A stretch of DNA of 64,000 bases from Sphagnum magellanicum (taxonomy: Eukaryota; Streptophyta; Sphagnopsida; Sphagnales; Sphagnaceae), in the NCBI GenBank assembly GCA_021904315.1, contig CM038914.1, forward strand, positions 558,001 to 622,000, in the 5' to 3' direction. Each line of letters starts with the position of its first letter. The first letter of the stretch is position 1. This document shows, in pieces, positions 39,501 to 50,771 of the stretch. Made by a program: the position numbers and the translations under genes. The notes under the pieces are model-generated. The model was not told the origin of the DNA and searched no databases. It saw nothing but the letters and a program-made list of their open reading frames with translations.

Positions 39501-42500
39501 GACACCAAATTTTTGGAGAAGTGAAGGTCTAATATGGTCAGTGATAAGTGGGCAATGCCTCCTAATCAAACTGCAGATCTGCAGACAAGGATTAGGTTTC
39601 TTCATGTTGTTTAATCCTGTACACTCACATGACCACGTTTGGCAGATAACATCGATTGTGTGATGAAAAACCTGCTGAAGGAGACAGAAATTTCACCCAC
39701 TTTGAAGGAGATCTTGAGGATGCTGGATGATCCATACCGGGCAGTAGCAGAGGCTGAACTTTCTCCTGGTTCCCCTGGAGTTGAAGATACTAATTGGCCA
39801 TGGCAGGAGAACCATGGGGCTTTGACAGTTGGAGATGGTGATGAAATCAGTACAATTGACTCTCCTGTCGGTTTCAATGAGTATGAGGGGATGGATTCTC
39901 TTGAAGGGCTTGATGGTATTATTGATAACTCAAGACCTCAGAGCGAAATGACTGAAGACCTCGATGAGGTGAGCCTTTGTAGGTTATGACCACAGTCATT
40001 CTTTTTGTGTCAGTTTTGGTTTTGCTGGGACCTGACACAATTTTAATTTTAAAGAGTTATTGTGGAGTTTTCTTTGCCATCCCATAGATAGGTGTTGGAA
40101 GTCGCATCCATGTCGATGCCTCACTAGTTTGTGGTATGTCATATTTATGTTGTATTTACAAACTTGTCAAAGGGGATTTGTACTCTAGTCCTAGGCTCTC
40201 AATGTGCGGGCTGGCAATGTCTGTACTAGTGGAACTGCTGCAGATTAGGATGGAGTTAGTATTGCAATCATTCAGAACTGGTTGTTTCCTCTCTTCTGTC
40301 CTCTCTTCAACACACTAGCTGGAGGGCATGTGTTCTGTAAGGCCATGAGTAGGAAACTTTGGAAATACAACTTTCTTTTGCTTCTGATTTCAAATTCCTT
40401 GAAGTCTGTTTTGCACACTCTGAAATAGTAATTCATTTTCAAAGTTGTGGTCCTCTCTTGAGCCTTAGTTCTCCCTCATTTATCCAATTCCATCTAAGTG
40501 AAAAGCTCTTTCTTTCTATTAGATTCTAGCCTCCAGATATTGATCAGGATACAATTTTGACATTCTTTCCTGCCTGTGCTCCCTTCACTCTTGCAGGAAG
40601 ATTTGGGTGATGGGGATGTTGACAACTCAGGGGGTGAAGATTCTGTGAGTCATGGGTTGGTTGACTGGCTAACTGCTAGCCTGGGTCAGTCCACCCAAGT
40701 GAATGCATGGGCGGGCCCAAACCATTGGAAGTACCGAAAACCTAGGGGTAAAGGAAAAACTTTCTTTCTTCTTCCCCGAATGGAATAGAAAGTCTGATTT
40801 CTTGCAAAGAATCATGAGGTTGTGATTCTATGGTGTTATCTTTTGTAGCATTTCCCTAGTCTGTCAGGTGTTGCTTATTGTCTTTATTCAAATTCTAACT
40901 TTCTCACTAACAACTGCTTCTGTTCTCCAGAAAGTCTCTTTCACAAATTCCTAACTTTCACAATTATTTTGACTACTTGGTTCTGAACAGATGCTCAACA
41001 AGGTACAGCCACTGTGGAAGTTGAATCCACTGAAGGCACAAAGAAAAAGAGGAAAAAACATGAACGTTTTTTCCTTGATTTTGAGAATCCAGCAGAACTT
41101 GATATGTCTAAATTTGAGCCCCCACAGAAGCCTAACTCAACACTCTTGGTGCATCGTGGAGGCTCTTTTAGTTCACTTCTTCCAGTAGACTTGCACTATG
41201 AACCTCTCAATCTTGTGAGCCTTTTCCTTCAGTCTTCTGTCCAGGTATCTCTCTCTCCCTGTCCCTCCCTCTTTCTCTCTCACTGTTGCTACATATATAT
41301 GTGTGTGGGATGTATGTATGTACTATGTACACATGCACAGATATGTAGACATGTAGACACATTGATCAAGGTGTCGATCAAAGCCTCAGGGCCATTATTT
41401 GGGTGAGCGGTGAGGAAAATATCATTTTCTGCCTTTCTAAATGTATCTTGGAAGTTGAATTCTTATCGAGTTATGACCAGGATGCACATATACGAAATGT
41501 GGTTCAAAAAGTGAGACACAAAGCATTGGCATTGGCTAAAATTTTTCCACTCACCAGGGATTAAAATGGAGTCAGGACTGTGATGTGTAATGTCATTATA
41601 CCTATTGTCTAAAATGCATGGAGTGTTGGAAGAAGACTCATAAGCAGTGAGCTGCTCTAGATCCCCATACAATGGTAGTGACCACTGTTCCTAACACTGT
41701 CATTCCTCTGTCCAATCTAAGTGCAGGGTCTATGACCACCAGTGCATAGAAAGCTTGGTGTCAAGTACATTTGCTGTGCCATCCTCCATTTGCTTGTCAC
41801 CTAAGACGTGATTTCCTCTTGCTGCCTTCCTCTGGATGTCTGTTAGTGCAAAGGCTGGAGGTAGTGATGTATGCATCTAATTATTCCTAATTGCTTGCAT
41901 CAAGTGCACAATTGTTGTGCTTGCAGTCTTTACCCAGCAGCCCCTAGGGTTTGGTTAAGTCTGTGTCACAGATGTTTTTAAGCACCTGGCAATATTCTTA
42001 TCACTATCAGATCACAGAAGGATACCCATGAGTGCATGGGGTTCCCTGCCTATGAGTCAACTGATCCTTGATGTGCTCTCACTTGCAGTGCATTGGAAAG
42101 TGGCGGAGACGAAAGGCAGGTAAAGGTTTATTTAATCTGTACTGTGTTTTAAATGTGGTAGAATGATGTTTGGTGTGTTTTTATGTTATTTCCATTTGTC
42201 ATGTTTTGCAAATGCAGTGGTGTCTAGTTGATGTAGATCATGTTCCCATTACTAGAGCACTGATAACACCTCAAACTTTTGCAGAGGGAGTAAGGTCAAA
42301 GCAACTTAGTGTGGAGGATTATGAGGTGGACTCAGGGAATGATGAAAGGGCTCCCTCATTTGATGGTGACTGGCCTGATGATGATGACTATGGCATTGTG
42401 GATGATGTTTTTGAGAATGAACTCATAAATGTACCACCCAAGGTGCTTGTTCCTGACATAATGCAGCCTGATTTGAACTCTGCACTGAAATACATCATAT

Positions 42501-43312
42501 TCTCATCCTTGTGTGTAATGCTGCTCCACATTCTTGTCTTTGCTGCTAATTCACTCACATCATTGCTTGAAAACAGGTCCAAAAGATCAGCATCAATTAT
42601 AACAAGACATCGAAGCAAGTGGATGTGCATATGCTGAAAGCAACATTGTGGGAAGGGCTTCAACACAAGCAAATTTCTGCAGATATGGTAAGTGACTGTT
42701 TAGTGTTCAGTCTTTCTAAAAAAGGTGTCTTTGGTGACACATCAAGAGGATTCTGTGAAGTTTGGAACAACAATTGGATATGTGTGCTGTGTTTGTTTGT
42801 TGGTAGTGTTAGATAGATCCTGCAGAATGCTGGAGCAAGTACTCCAAAGCATCATGTATTCTGATAGTGGCGACTCTCAGACTACAGATGCTGAGATGGT
42901 CATGTGTTCATCAGAATAATGTATCCAACCATTCAAATGACCTAATGAAAAATGTATGAAAGCTTATGCTTAGTAGCCCTTGGAATCGCCCAGCTGAGAT
43001 GACTAAGGTACCCATGAAATGTTTTCACAAGCCTAATCTGTTACTCACTTGATGTTACTGTGCTTTTCACAGGCAGAAGATACTGGTGAGGATGAAGGGG
43101 GGATTCCCTTCCAAGAACTGCTGGATGTCCTGCCGGAAGATTGTCCAGCAGCTGCCCAAGAAGACATCTCTGTGCACATATGTTTTCTATGTCTACTGCA
43201 CTTGGCAAATGAACATAACCTGTGTATCAAAGACTGCTCAACCATTGATGACCTTCGAATCTTTCAAGTTGACAAATGTGCCACCATGACACCTGGCATG
43301 AATGATGGATGA
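36587..43312 (+). CDS. CAP-H: Condensin complex subunit 2 (CAP-H, Barren family), 13 exons, complete
   Basis: Kleisin of condensin I, bridging the SMC2/SMC4 heads and binding the HEAT-repeat subunits during mitotic chromosome compaction. Exons: 36587-36835, 37037-37138, 37457-37580, 37972-38048, 38457-38520, 38899-39102, 39646-39968, 40597-40747, 40991-41244, 42089-42119, 42228-42442, 42577-42687, 43073-43312. They total 2145 nt, 714 residues, and all phases close. Conserved blocks: ILELHNNCIKLAAEN, ITQRNTWDLKLIDHL, TNFQKASCTLEAGVRIYSTR, VDSVHTEAYKVLGGL, DPLFHQMSAQFDEGGAKGLLL, VFDSQEVPEK, NAWAGPNHWKYRK, KTSKQVDVHMLKATLWEGLQ and the C-terminal winged-helix part CFLCLLHLANEHNL. The N-terminal helix contacts SMC2 and the C-terminal domain SMC4 in this family. 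The ATG at 36587 begins the only open frame leading into the conserved part. Exon 10 is only 31 nt and the next acceptor has a nearby rival. Intron 3 holds a 60-bp repeat. Confidence 0.95.
37664..37850. repeat. 60-bp tandem repeat in CAP-H intron 3, about three copies
   Basis: The unit beginning GATGGTTTTGGGGAAAGA and ending TTGAAATGAGGTT repeats with an exact 60-bp period from 37676. Copies two and three are nearly identical. The length is a multiple of three, so the minus strand shows a 20-residue repeat, but nothing suggests it is translated. Confidence 0.95.
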
Positions 43313-46300
43313 TCAAAGCTGTTCCATTAGGATTACCTGAGCCTGCTATACTTGATGTGCATTTTTTCCTGAAACATTCTGTTTCTATCAAGTATGTGTA
43401 GATGCCTTTCAAGAGGAAGCTGTACCTCCATTTGCGCCTCCACATTATGGATGCACAAATGGCATTACTCTGAACGAAGTGAATGCCATTCCTTTGCTCT
43501 TGGTGAATGCATTTTAGCATATGAATGAAGTACTGCAGCTATTGTTAGGTGAAGGCAGTTTCCTTTTCCTTAAAACTAGATGCAACAGCAATGCTGGCTT
43601 CATGTCTTACATACATAACTCTGACTTCTCTTGGAAGGAAGTTTGGAAAGCTGATTGCTCCAAGGAGTGGTCTCAAGTCATGCCATTAGAAATCTGACAG
43701 ACGGGCATATGACTTGCTACAACTGGGAGTGCTTTTCAAACTGAAAGAGAGTAGTGCTCTTTTGGTGTTGCCATCTCAGCAATGTGCATTCCAGAAGAGG
43801 GACTGGGATTCTTTCAGAATGATGGCAGGTAAACTTCCCTCCCACTGGACACAGTAAATTGAGAACTGTACCTCCACATTCAGCCCTTTCTCTGATTTAA
43901 GGCCTTCTTAGGTCTTGATTGGGATTAGTGCCTTTGGACTGTGCTTCAAGTTTCAGTAGTTTGACAATGCGTTCCAAGTATGCCTGTCAAGAAACTGGGT
44001 GCAGGCAGTGGAATGCATCTATGGTGTGAGTGCAGCTGGTGCAATTGAAAGATAATATACAGAGAAATTGATATGCAGTAAGTGGTAGCCTGAGTGGACA
44101 ACTGGTGCTTTGTGAGGATCTAACAGTCTGAAGCTTGATGTTAAGAATATAGGAAACTTGATAAGGGAGTTTTGTACGTAATAGGGAGAGAATGATTTGC
44201 TTCTGTTTCCAAGGAGGAATGTGAAGAAATATTTTGGTAGGTTTCATGAAAGCCAAAGAGATTTTCCTGTTGCTGCATGCAGAAAACAATGCTGAATGGT
44301 TGTTTGTCAACTTAACAAATCCTTGATCACACAATTGAGGTCCATAGCATTTTAGGCTTTGTGTAATGTAGGAAAGTTCATCAACTTAACACATCCCTGA
44401 TTACACAATTTAGGCCAATAACATTTTGGGCTTTCATAGGAAAATCTACGGATTGCATTTAAAAAAAGCACTCTGGAATGACATGCCTCTTGTGCAGATA
44501 TTGGTTTCAAGAATGGTGGAACTTTTGAGTCATGGGCCTCATTGGTGTATGCATGGATTTGTTATGTTGACAAAGTACCTTAGATTTTCTACTTTTTGGC
44601 TTGCTACTAACCATCTACATGTGTCTACCTATCTGGTTGTCATCAAGTGCATTACCTATTTAGTTACCTAGGTAGTAACCACTTAATTCCCTACCAAACT
44701 TGCCTATAATATGTACCCACTTACATAGGTAGTATGAGGGGGAAATAGGAGGATATGTTACCGAAGTGGAACTTTAATAACTCAGTTGTTATCCATCCAC
44801 AACTGAGTCATAACGAGTTTCCAATGGATGGTGCACTGGTGGGTGCTGGGTTACATAATCCCTGGCAGTAGACTAGCTGCTGCCATATGGAACAGCACTT
44901 TGCCCTAAGGGCCTTGCCACATACCAGGCTTGTAGTACAAAAATCCCCAAACATAGAACAACACCTGTTCAATGCAGTGACAAGGTGCTTTGGAAATTCA
45001 GAAATTGAACTCCAAAAGCCAGCATCCAACGTGGTGGGTCAGGGGTTTTCCTAACAAACCCCTGCCGGGCAGGACAATATACTCCTCAGCGAACTTCACA
45101 GGGTGAAAGCCACACTCCACATGGTTTTTAACAGTTGCATTTCTTGCTCACTTGCATTGTGTGTTCTGCATGGGAATCTCATGTTCTGCTTTGTCATGTT
45201 ACAAAAAATATTAAGTTATTGAGTTTTGTTGCTAATATGTCTAGATACATTTGCAACTGGATTTGAATATAGTTTTAAATAAAGTTTCCACCAACACCTG
45301 TCCGACCTGTGACAGAACCACGAGGGAGCTACACAGGCTGCTGCTTTGACCCGCTGCTTTGACCCAGTGAAGTTCCATGGGGGAGTATGTAATGTCTTGG
45401 CCTTTCCAGCACTGAGGAGGACAGCACATTGGGAAGCAGCTTTCCAATAGGGGCAAAGGTAAAGAGCCAAATGAGGTAGGAATCAAAGCCCACCCCTCTC
45501 CATCTTGAAGAGATCTTGATTCTTTAGCAACTTGGCACAAGATGCAAACCTGGAGATTTTTCTCAATTTGTGACCAACTTTTCCATGACTTTTGGCATGA
45601 AAAATGACAGCATCATTGGCACCTTTATTAACCGTTTTTAACACATTCACATTGCCTTGATAGGTAGTGTCTTAGAGCGTCTCCACTTACACCCCCCTCT
45701 TGGTCTCTAGTCTCTAGCAATGTTTACCACATCCGATATAGAGTATTGATTACTTCCCCATCCCCACCCATAAACATGAAAAATTGGACTGTATAAATTG
45801 AGAGAATATTTTAATGTCACCACCTTGCGCCAATCATAATGTCTAATGCATATTTACAAGTCCAAACTCAATTTCACTTTAAGAAAATGCTATATTTTGT
45901 CTAAAGTATTGTGTACTTCTGTACAGGCCATTATATTGGAGATCATTGTATCATGTGCATATTTACAAGTTCCAATTCTATTTCATGCTATTTGAATGTT
46001 ATATTTCATGCAAAGCATTGTGTATAGGCCACTTACATTGCTGTGGATTGAGATGCTTTTGGTGTGCACAATGCTACCTGCCATTACCATCCAACTATGA
46101 AGTCTTCCTGCAATTTGGGAGGCATTTCAATGAAAGCTACTACGAATTTGAGAAGGATCATTATTAGTAACTGAGAGGCCAGCTTGTACCAAAGTATTTT
46201 CAGTTGGTTGGTGGTGTTCTTCTTCCCTTTCAATGTAAGGTAGTTTTCTTTCTGCAACTAATGGTACTCTGCTTTATCAACCAGGCTGGACTCCCCCAGT

Positions 46301-49300
46301 CTCCGCTTCATAGCTGGAGATTCTTCTCAACTTGTGAGGAACCTTTTCCAAGATTTGATAACAAAGTGCACATTCCATTCCTCCTGTAAATTGACAACAT
46401 TCTATAAGCACAGAAAACCCGCATGATTTTAAGCTTGTGGCTCCACTTGTTGCTCTCAAGTTGCAGTTAGCTTGCCAGTGTAGTGCACTAAATGATATTT
46501 GGCACAACCCCTTTTTCCTTAAAGCCAGGGATGAGAATGTGTGAACATGGTGTATTTCTCGGATGCACACATTGTGTGGTAGACATGCGCTGGTTCAACG
46601 GATGTCAAGGGTGTTCAAAAAACAAACCATTTACACATGATGTAAATGTTTCTTAAACAGGCATATATTTTGCTCAATGCAACCAACCATCCCCATGTGC
46701 AACACCTTACCAAGTACTAAGCCAACCTTAGCTAAGGTTGGTTTTCCACACATCAATGCCCATCACACAAATATTGTGGGTTGAGAAAAGGGAAGTAAAA
46801 GAGACATCCCTGAGAGAAAAACCACACTACCCAAAGGAAAAAATACACATAGCCAGAATTGCCTGTTACAGTGAAAGGTAAATTGGAGGGTGCTCGCACA
46901 AAAGAAAAAACTGGGTCAAATATATGAACCACTTGTTAACATGATGAGGCCTACTTTCATGGTTTCATTTTTAGCTGACTCATGCTTTCGTTTTCCAGTG
47001 ACTTCTGGTTGAATGCGATCCACATGCCTCCATATAAGCCAATTTCGATTTTATTGCAAGAGATATTACCACATCCAAGTAATACTTTGTTTCTTTGTAT
47101 TTGTTTCAAGATCACCAAAACCAGCAAGGTTTGAATGCCTTCTACAGAATTCAACTTCTTGTTACTATTTGGATCTGTGTACTGTTAGTAATTTAGGTTT
47201 AAGGGATGTCATATTTAAAAATATTAAGTCTTTGGTTAATGCTATAATGTTTAATGCTGCAAACCCATAGTCTTAATGCAAGTACATCCATGTCCATGTG
47301 TATTGGGACTACACTATATGTTATTTTCTCATTTGCTAAATTGATGCACCATGATTTCATATGGAATACTGTGAATAATATGGATTGGAGGGCACTTTTG
47401 ATATTTGGTGTGACAAGAAGAATTGCACAAAAAATCACTAGATTAAACCTACCAAATTTGGAATTTCCAGTTTTGGTGAATTTTTTTGAATTGTCAAATG
47501 TAAGGTGATTTTAAAAATGTTGTGTCAGATGGGGGGCAGAGAAGGAAACACTTGTAAGACATGTTGGCAATGCCTTGTGAAAAGCATTACTCCAATCAAA
47601 GATCTATATTCAACCAAAGGTACCAATAAGATTTGCTGCCCTGATCTATGCCTTACACCTTAGGAAAAGGATGAAATTGTGCAAAACCTGTGGTGGAGGA
47701 AGAGGTCTCACAACTTGGGAGGCATCTCTAATGTCACTTGGACACTCAAAGTACTATGCATCATACACTCAATCTTCACGTACCCTAGACATGGGATTTT
47801 GGAAGCAATTTGATCATTTTCATGCTACGCCTATGGTTTGGAATCCCTTCATCATCAAGGCAAAAAGATCAAGGCAAAAAGAAGTATATTTCAAGTGTAT
47901 TTGGGTCAAGGATGTAGCTCTTTATATTCAATGCCATAAATTTAGCAAGCTTTTCATTACATTAGGTATTTTGTCACATTTGCTCATTAGGATGATGTAT
48001 GTAAACTGAGTCTCTTTAATTCTAAAATTGTTAGAAGAATATGACAATATTTAGCATACATTGTAAATACTCCAAGATTTTATTGGACTTGCCTACCAAG
48101 GCAAGGATATTGTGTTTAGATTCATTATAGAGTATAGTAGAAGGGATTTTAGCCCCTAGGTAATAGATCTATATGAGGATTTTTGAAAGATGATATTTTG
48201 GCTTGTGTTGAAACTTGAGATTAGTTATAGAGTTATGATATCTTGAAGAATTTTGGTTGAAAAGTTGAAAAGCAGCTTGAAAAGTTTTTGAAAATTTGAA
48301 TTTTTAAATTATTATTCTACTGTACCTTCCCTTTGATGCTCCCTTTTACAAATTATATACATGCAAATTGAATTGTGTGAAAACAATATGAGACAAATAC
48401 AGATGCTTTGGGAAAAGACAAGGACTCAAGGAGGCCTAGAAAAGAAAAAGAAAAACAACTGAATCATCTACCATTCACCTCACTAATGTAGCTACGATGT
48501 TAGCTCAATAAGGTAGCCCTTTTCACATAGGCAAGGCGAATATTTGCTTCATGCTACCCCAAGAGGACCAAAGGAAACCCCTTTTTTCACAAAATAAAAA
48601 TACTAACCCTTTCAACAGCATGTTCAATAGTCATTTGAAAATTTCTATTCTTCACACTGTTTGTGACCATTTTTGACCTGGGCTAAATGGCAGGGACTGG
48701 AGCATGTGTATATTCAGCTGGTGAATGACTAGAATCTCCATTTCCATGCCTGCAAAGGAAGAAATGATTTAAAAAAAAAAAAGAGCAGCTCATCAGCTCT
48801 GCCTACTATGACACGTTCGAACCAGCAACAATTAAAACAGGAAATGCTCCATGAAGTTCTCAAAAAAATGAACTCACAATAGAGAGAAAGTACCCTGGGA
48901 ACCCATCCACAGAAAGCACCCTGGAAACCCATCCACAGAAAGTACCCTGGAAACCCATCCACAGAAAGTACAAGGCATGTTGAAGCAAATGTTAACACAC
49001 GAAAAGAAAATCAAAACAATCAAAACAGTAGTAATGAATTAGAAGGTCTAATGCCTTAAAGAGGCATCCTCTGAAGAATTGTGATGGCACATGCTGAACA
49101 TTGCTCAATACAGGAGAGCAAGGGGTCAACAACATTGTTCCCTAGTGGTCTCTCCCTCGAAGGCAGAGCCAACAGAATAAATCAAAAAAACTCATTTAGC
49201 CATGATGCTCTTCTTACAAGTCCATGTGCTGAAAAATAACTTGAGACATATTAACTTATCTCTCAATAGTTAGGTAACTGGGGAGCATCAAACAGTTTTT

Positions 49301-49900
49301 CAGAAAGTCTTTAGAAGAAAAGAAAGAAAGCTGTGAACAGAAGTCTAAGTCTTGTGCTTAACCCAAACACAGTTTTCTGGGCGAATGATTTCCCTAAGAA
49401 AAATCCTTGAACCAACTTGGAGACATTCATACTTCATGACCCTGTCACCCGGGATGAACTTAAGAAAAAGGTGGTGGTGGTCCACCACCACCTCTCATCA
49501 AATGAACAAGGAAGGAAGAAGGAACCTGGATGATGACAAGTAGACTACCTCTCAATGTCACCCTCTGGGATGTTGAAGAAGAAGGCAGCATCCAACTAGG
49601 TGAGATAATATCACCTTTGTATGTGTCTAATTGTCTTCCTAATTTCTTGCAAATACTGTTATTGTTGTCGCTGTTGATGATATATAGTCTGATTTTCAGC
49701 TCCATATTCTTCCTTCAAGCTTTCTTCCCAAACGCTTTTGTTGTTGTTGTTGTTTTTGATGATAATGTTACCGTCTGATATTCAGCTCTTTTTTCTTCGT
49801 TGAACAAGGCTGCTAGTTGGTTGCACAATTCTGCCGTTTTGTCATTCATTTCCCTGACCTTTTCTTCAAGGTGCAGTAGTAGTTGCTAGCTCCTCATTTG
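43313..49900. other. Spacer between CAP-H and CAT, no gene seen
   Basis: 6.6 kb without a recognisable exon series. The first several hundred bases are probably CAP-H 3' UTR. There are several two-copy local duplications (44307-44425, 45846-46026) and a 26-bp tandem repeat (48885-48971). The frame at 47671-48009 (112 codons, with CKTCGGGRG) and those at 45216-45540 match no family I know. 47000-48400 is AT-rich and may hold transposon debris. Confidence 0.45.
48885..48971. repeat. 26-bp tandem repeat, about 3.3 copies
   Basis: The unit AGAAAGTACCCTGGAAACCC plus ATCCAC is repeated with one or two changes per copy (for example AGAAAGCACC in the second). No obvious function. Confidence 0.9.
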
Positions 49901-50373
49901 AAGCATCACTTTACAAGTTTCTTTTCTGGAGAACCACTCGGCAGAGAAGAGAACCCCCCCCAGGTGCAGCTGCATCACATCTAGAATTGCATATATATTG
50001 TACTGCATGATCTGAGCCCTTTCTGTTGACGCAAAGAATTCCTGAGTTTCCTCCTGATCAGATGGGAATAATTTCTTGCCCAAGACACTGATCCCGCTTT
50101 TGGGTTGCTGCTCTAACAATCTGCTGCTAACCGGTCGTGCTGATTTTTCCGCAGGGAGAAATTTCGCTGTGGTGCTGCGGCATGCACCGAGCGAGCCTCT
50201 TCGTGAAGCTGGAATTCCGACGGACAGAGAAAGCTCTGGACAACAACCAGCTGGGATTTTCTGCGAGATCTGGATAAATCCCGAGGTTGGTTTCTTTTTC
50301 ACAACCCAATTGCAGGAAAGAACTGCAATCCTCGCGATCAATTAGGATTTTTGTTCTCGCTTGAGTAATAGAG

Positions 50374-50378
<5 letters not shown>

Positions 50379-50409
<31 letters not shown>
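50379..50409. repeat. (AG)n microsatellite in the CAT leader region
   Basis: About 15 AG dinucleotides in a row, 360 bp upstream of the CAT ATG. GA/CT runs are common in plant leaders and can bind GAGA-binding BBR/BPC proteins, but a role here is only a guess. Confidence 0.9.
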
Positions 50410-50413
<4 letters not shown>

Positions 50414-50615
50414 TCGGCATGCGGTGCATCATGCTCTGTGGTCTCTCCCTAAGCTTCCGAGCCTCCCAGTTACAACTCCACCTCTTGCTCTCCGTTGACA
50501 TTGAGATCGACAGTTTCATTTCTTTCTCCAAGTGTTGTTGTTGCTCTTGACTAGTAGAATCTTTACTGGATTGTTGTTCCGGTTTCGCAAGAGCTTGAAT
50601 GGAGCACTTCATGTG

Positions 50616-50720
50616 ATGAAACAGAGGTGTGAGTACATGGAGGAAATAATCAATTCGGGCTCTTATATCAACTTGTTTTGGAACAGGAACCAGCGTAACA
50701 AGCTCGAGAGAGATCCGTAG
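50616..50720 (+). CDS. Candidate upstream ORF, 34 codons, ahead of CAT
   Basis: ATG at 50616 opens a 34-codon frame (MKQRCEYMEEIINSG onward) ending at TAG 50718-50720, 51 bp before the transporter ATG. A shorter six-codon-range upstream ATG lies at 50599 (stop at 50614). If the leader is transcribed through here, ribosomes would meet these first. The peptide resembles nothing I know, so this may be chance. Confidence 0.3.
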   Translation: MKQRCEYMEEIINSGSYINLFWNRNQRNKLERDP

Positions 50721-50771
50721 ACTTCCTTCTTACAGCTTGAAGATCGCAGTACTCGTTTAGCCGTAAACGTC

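Noticed and set aside
48780-48850. ACGTTCGAACC resembling a tRNA B box
   Set aside because: No A box at the right distance and no cloverleaf can be drawn.
49886-50612. Overlapping 151- and 161-codon minus-strand frames in the CAT leader region
   Set aside because: They overlap in different frames, show no family motif, and cross the GA microsatellite as repeated Ser-Leu.
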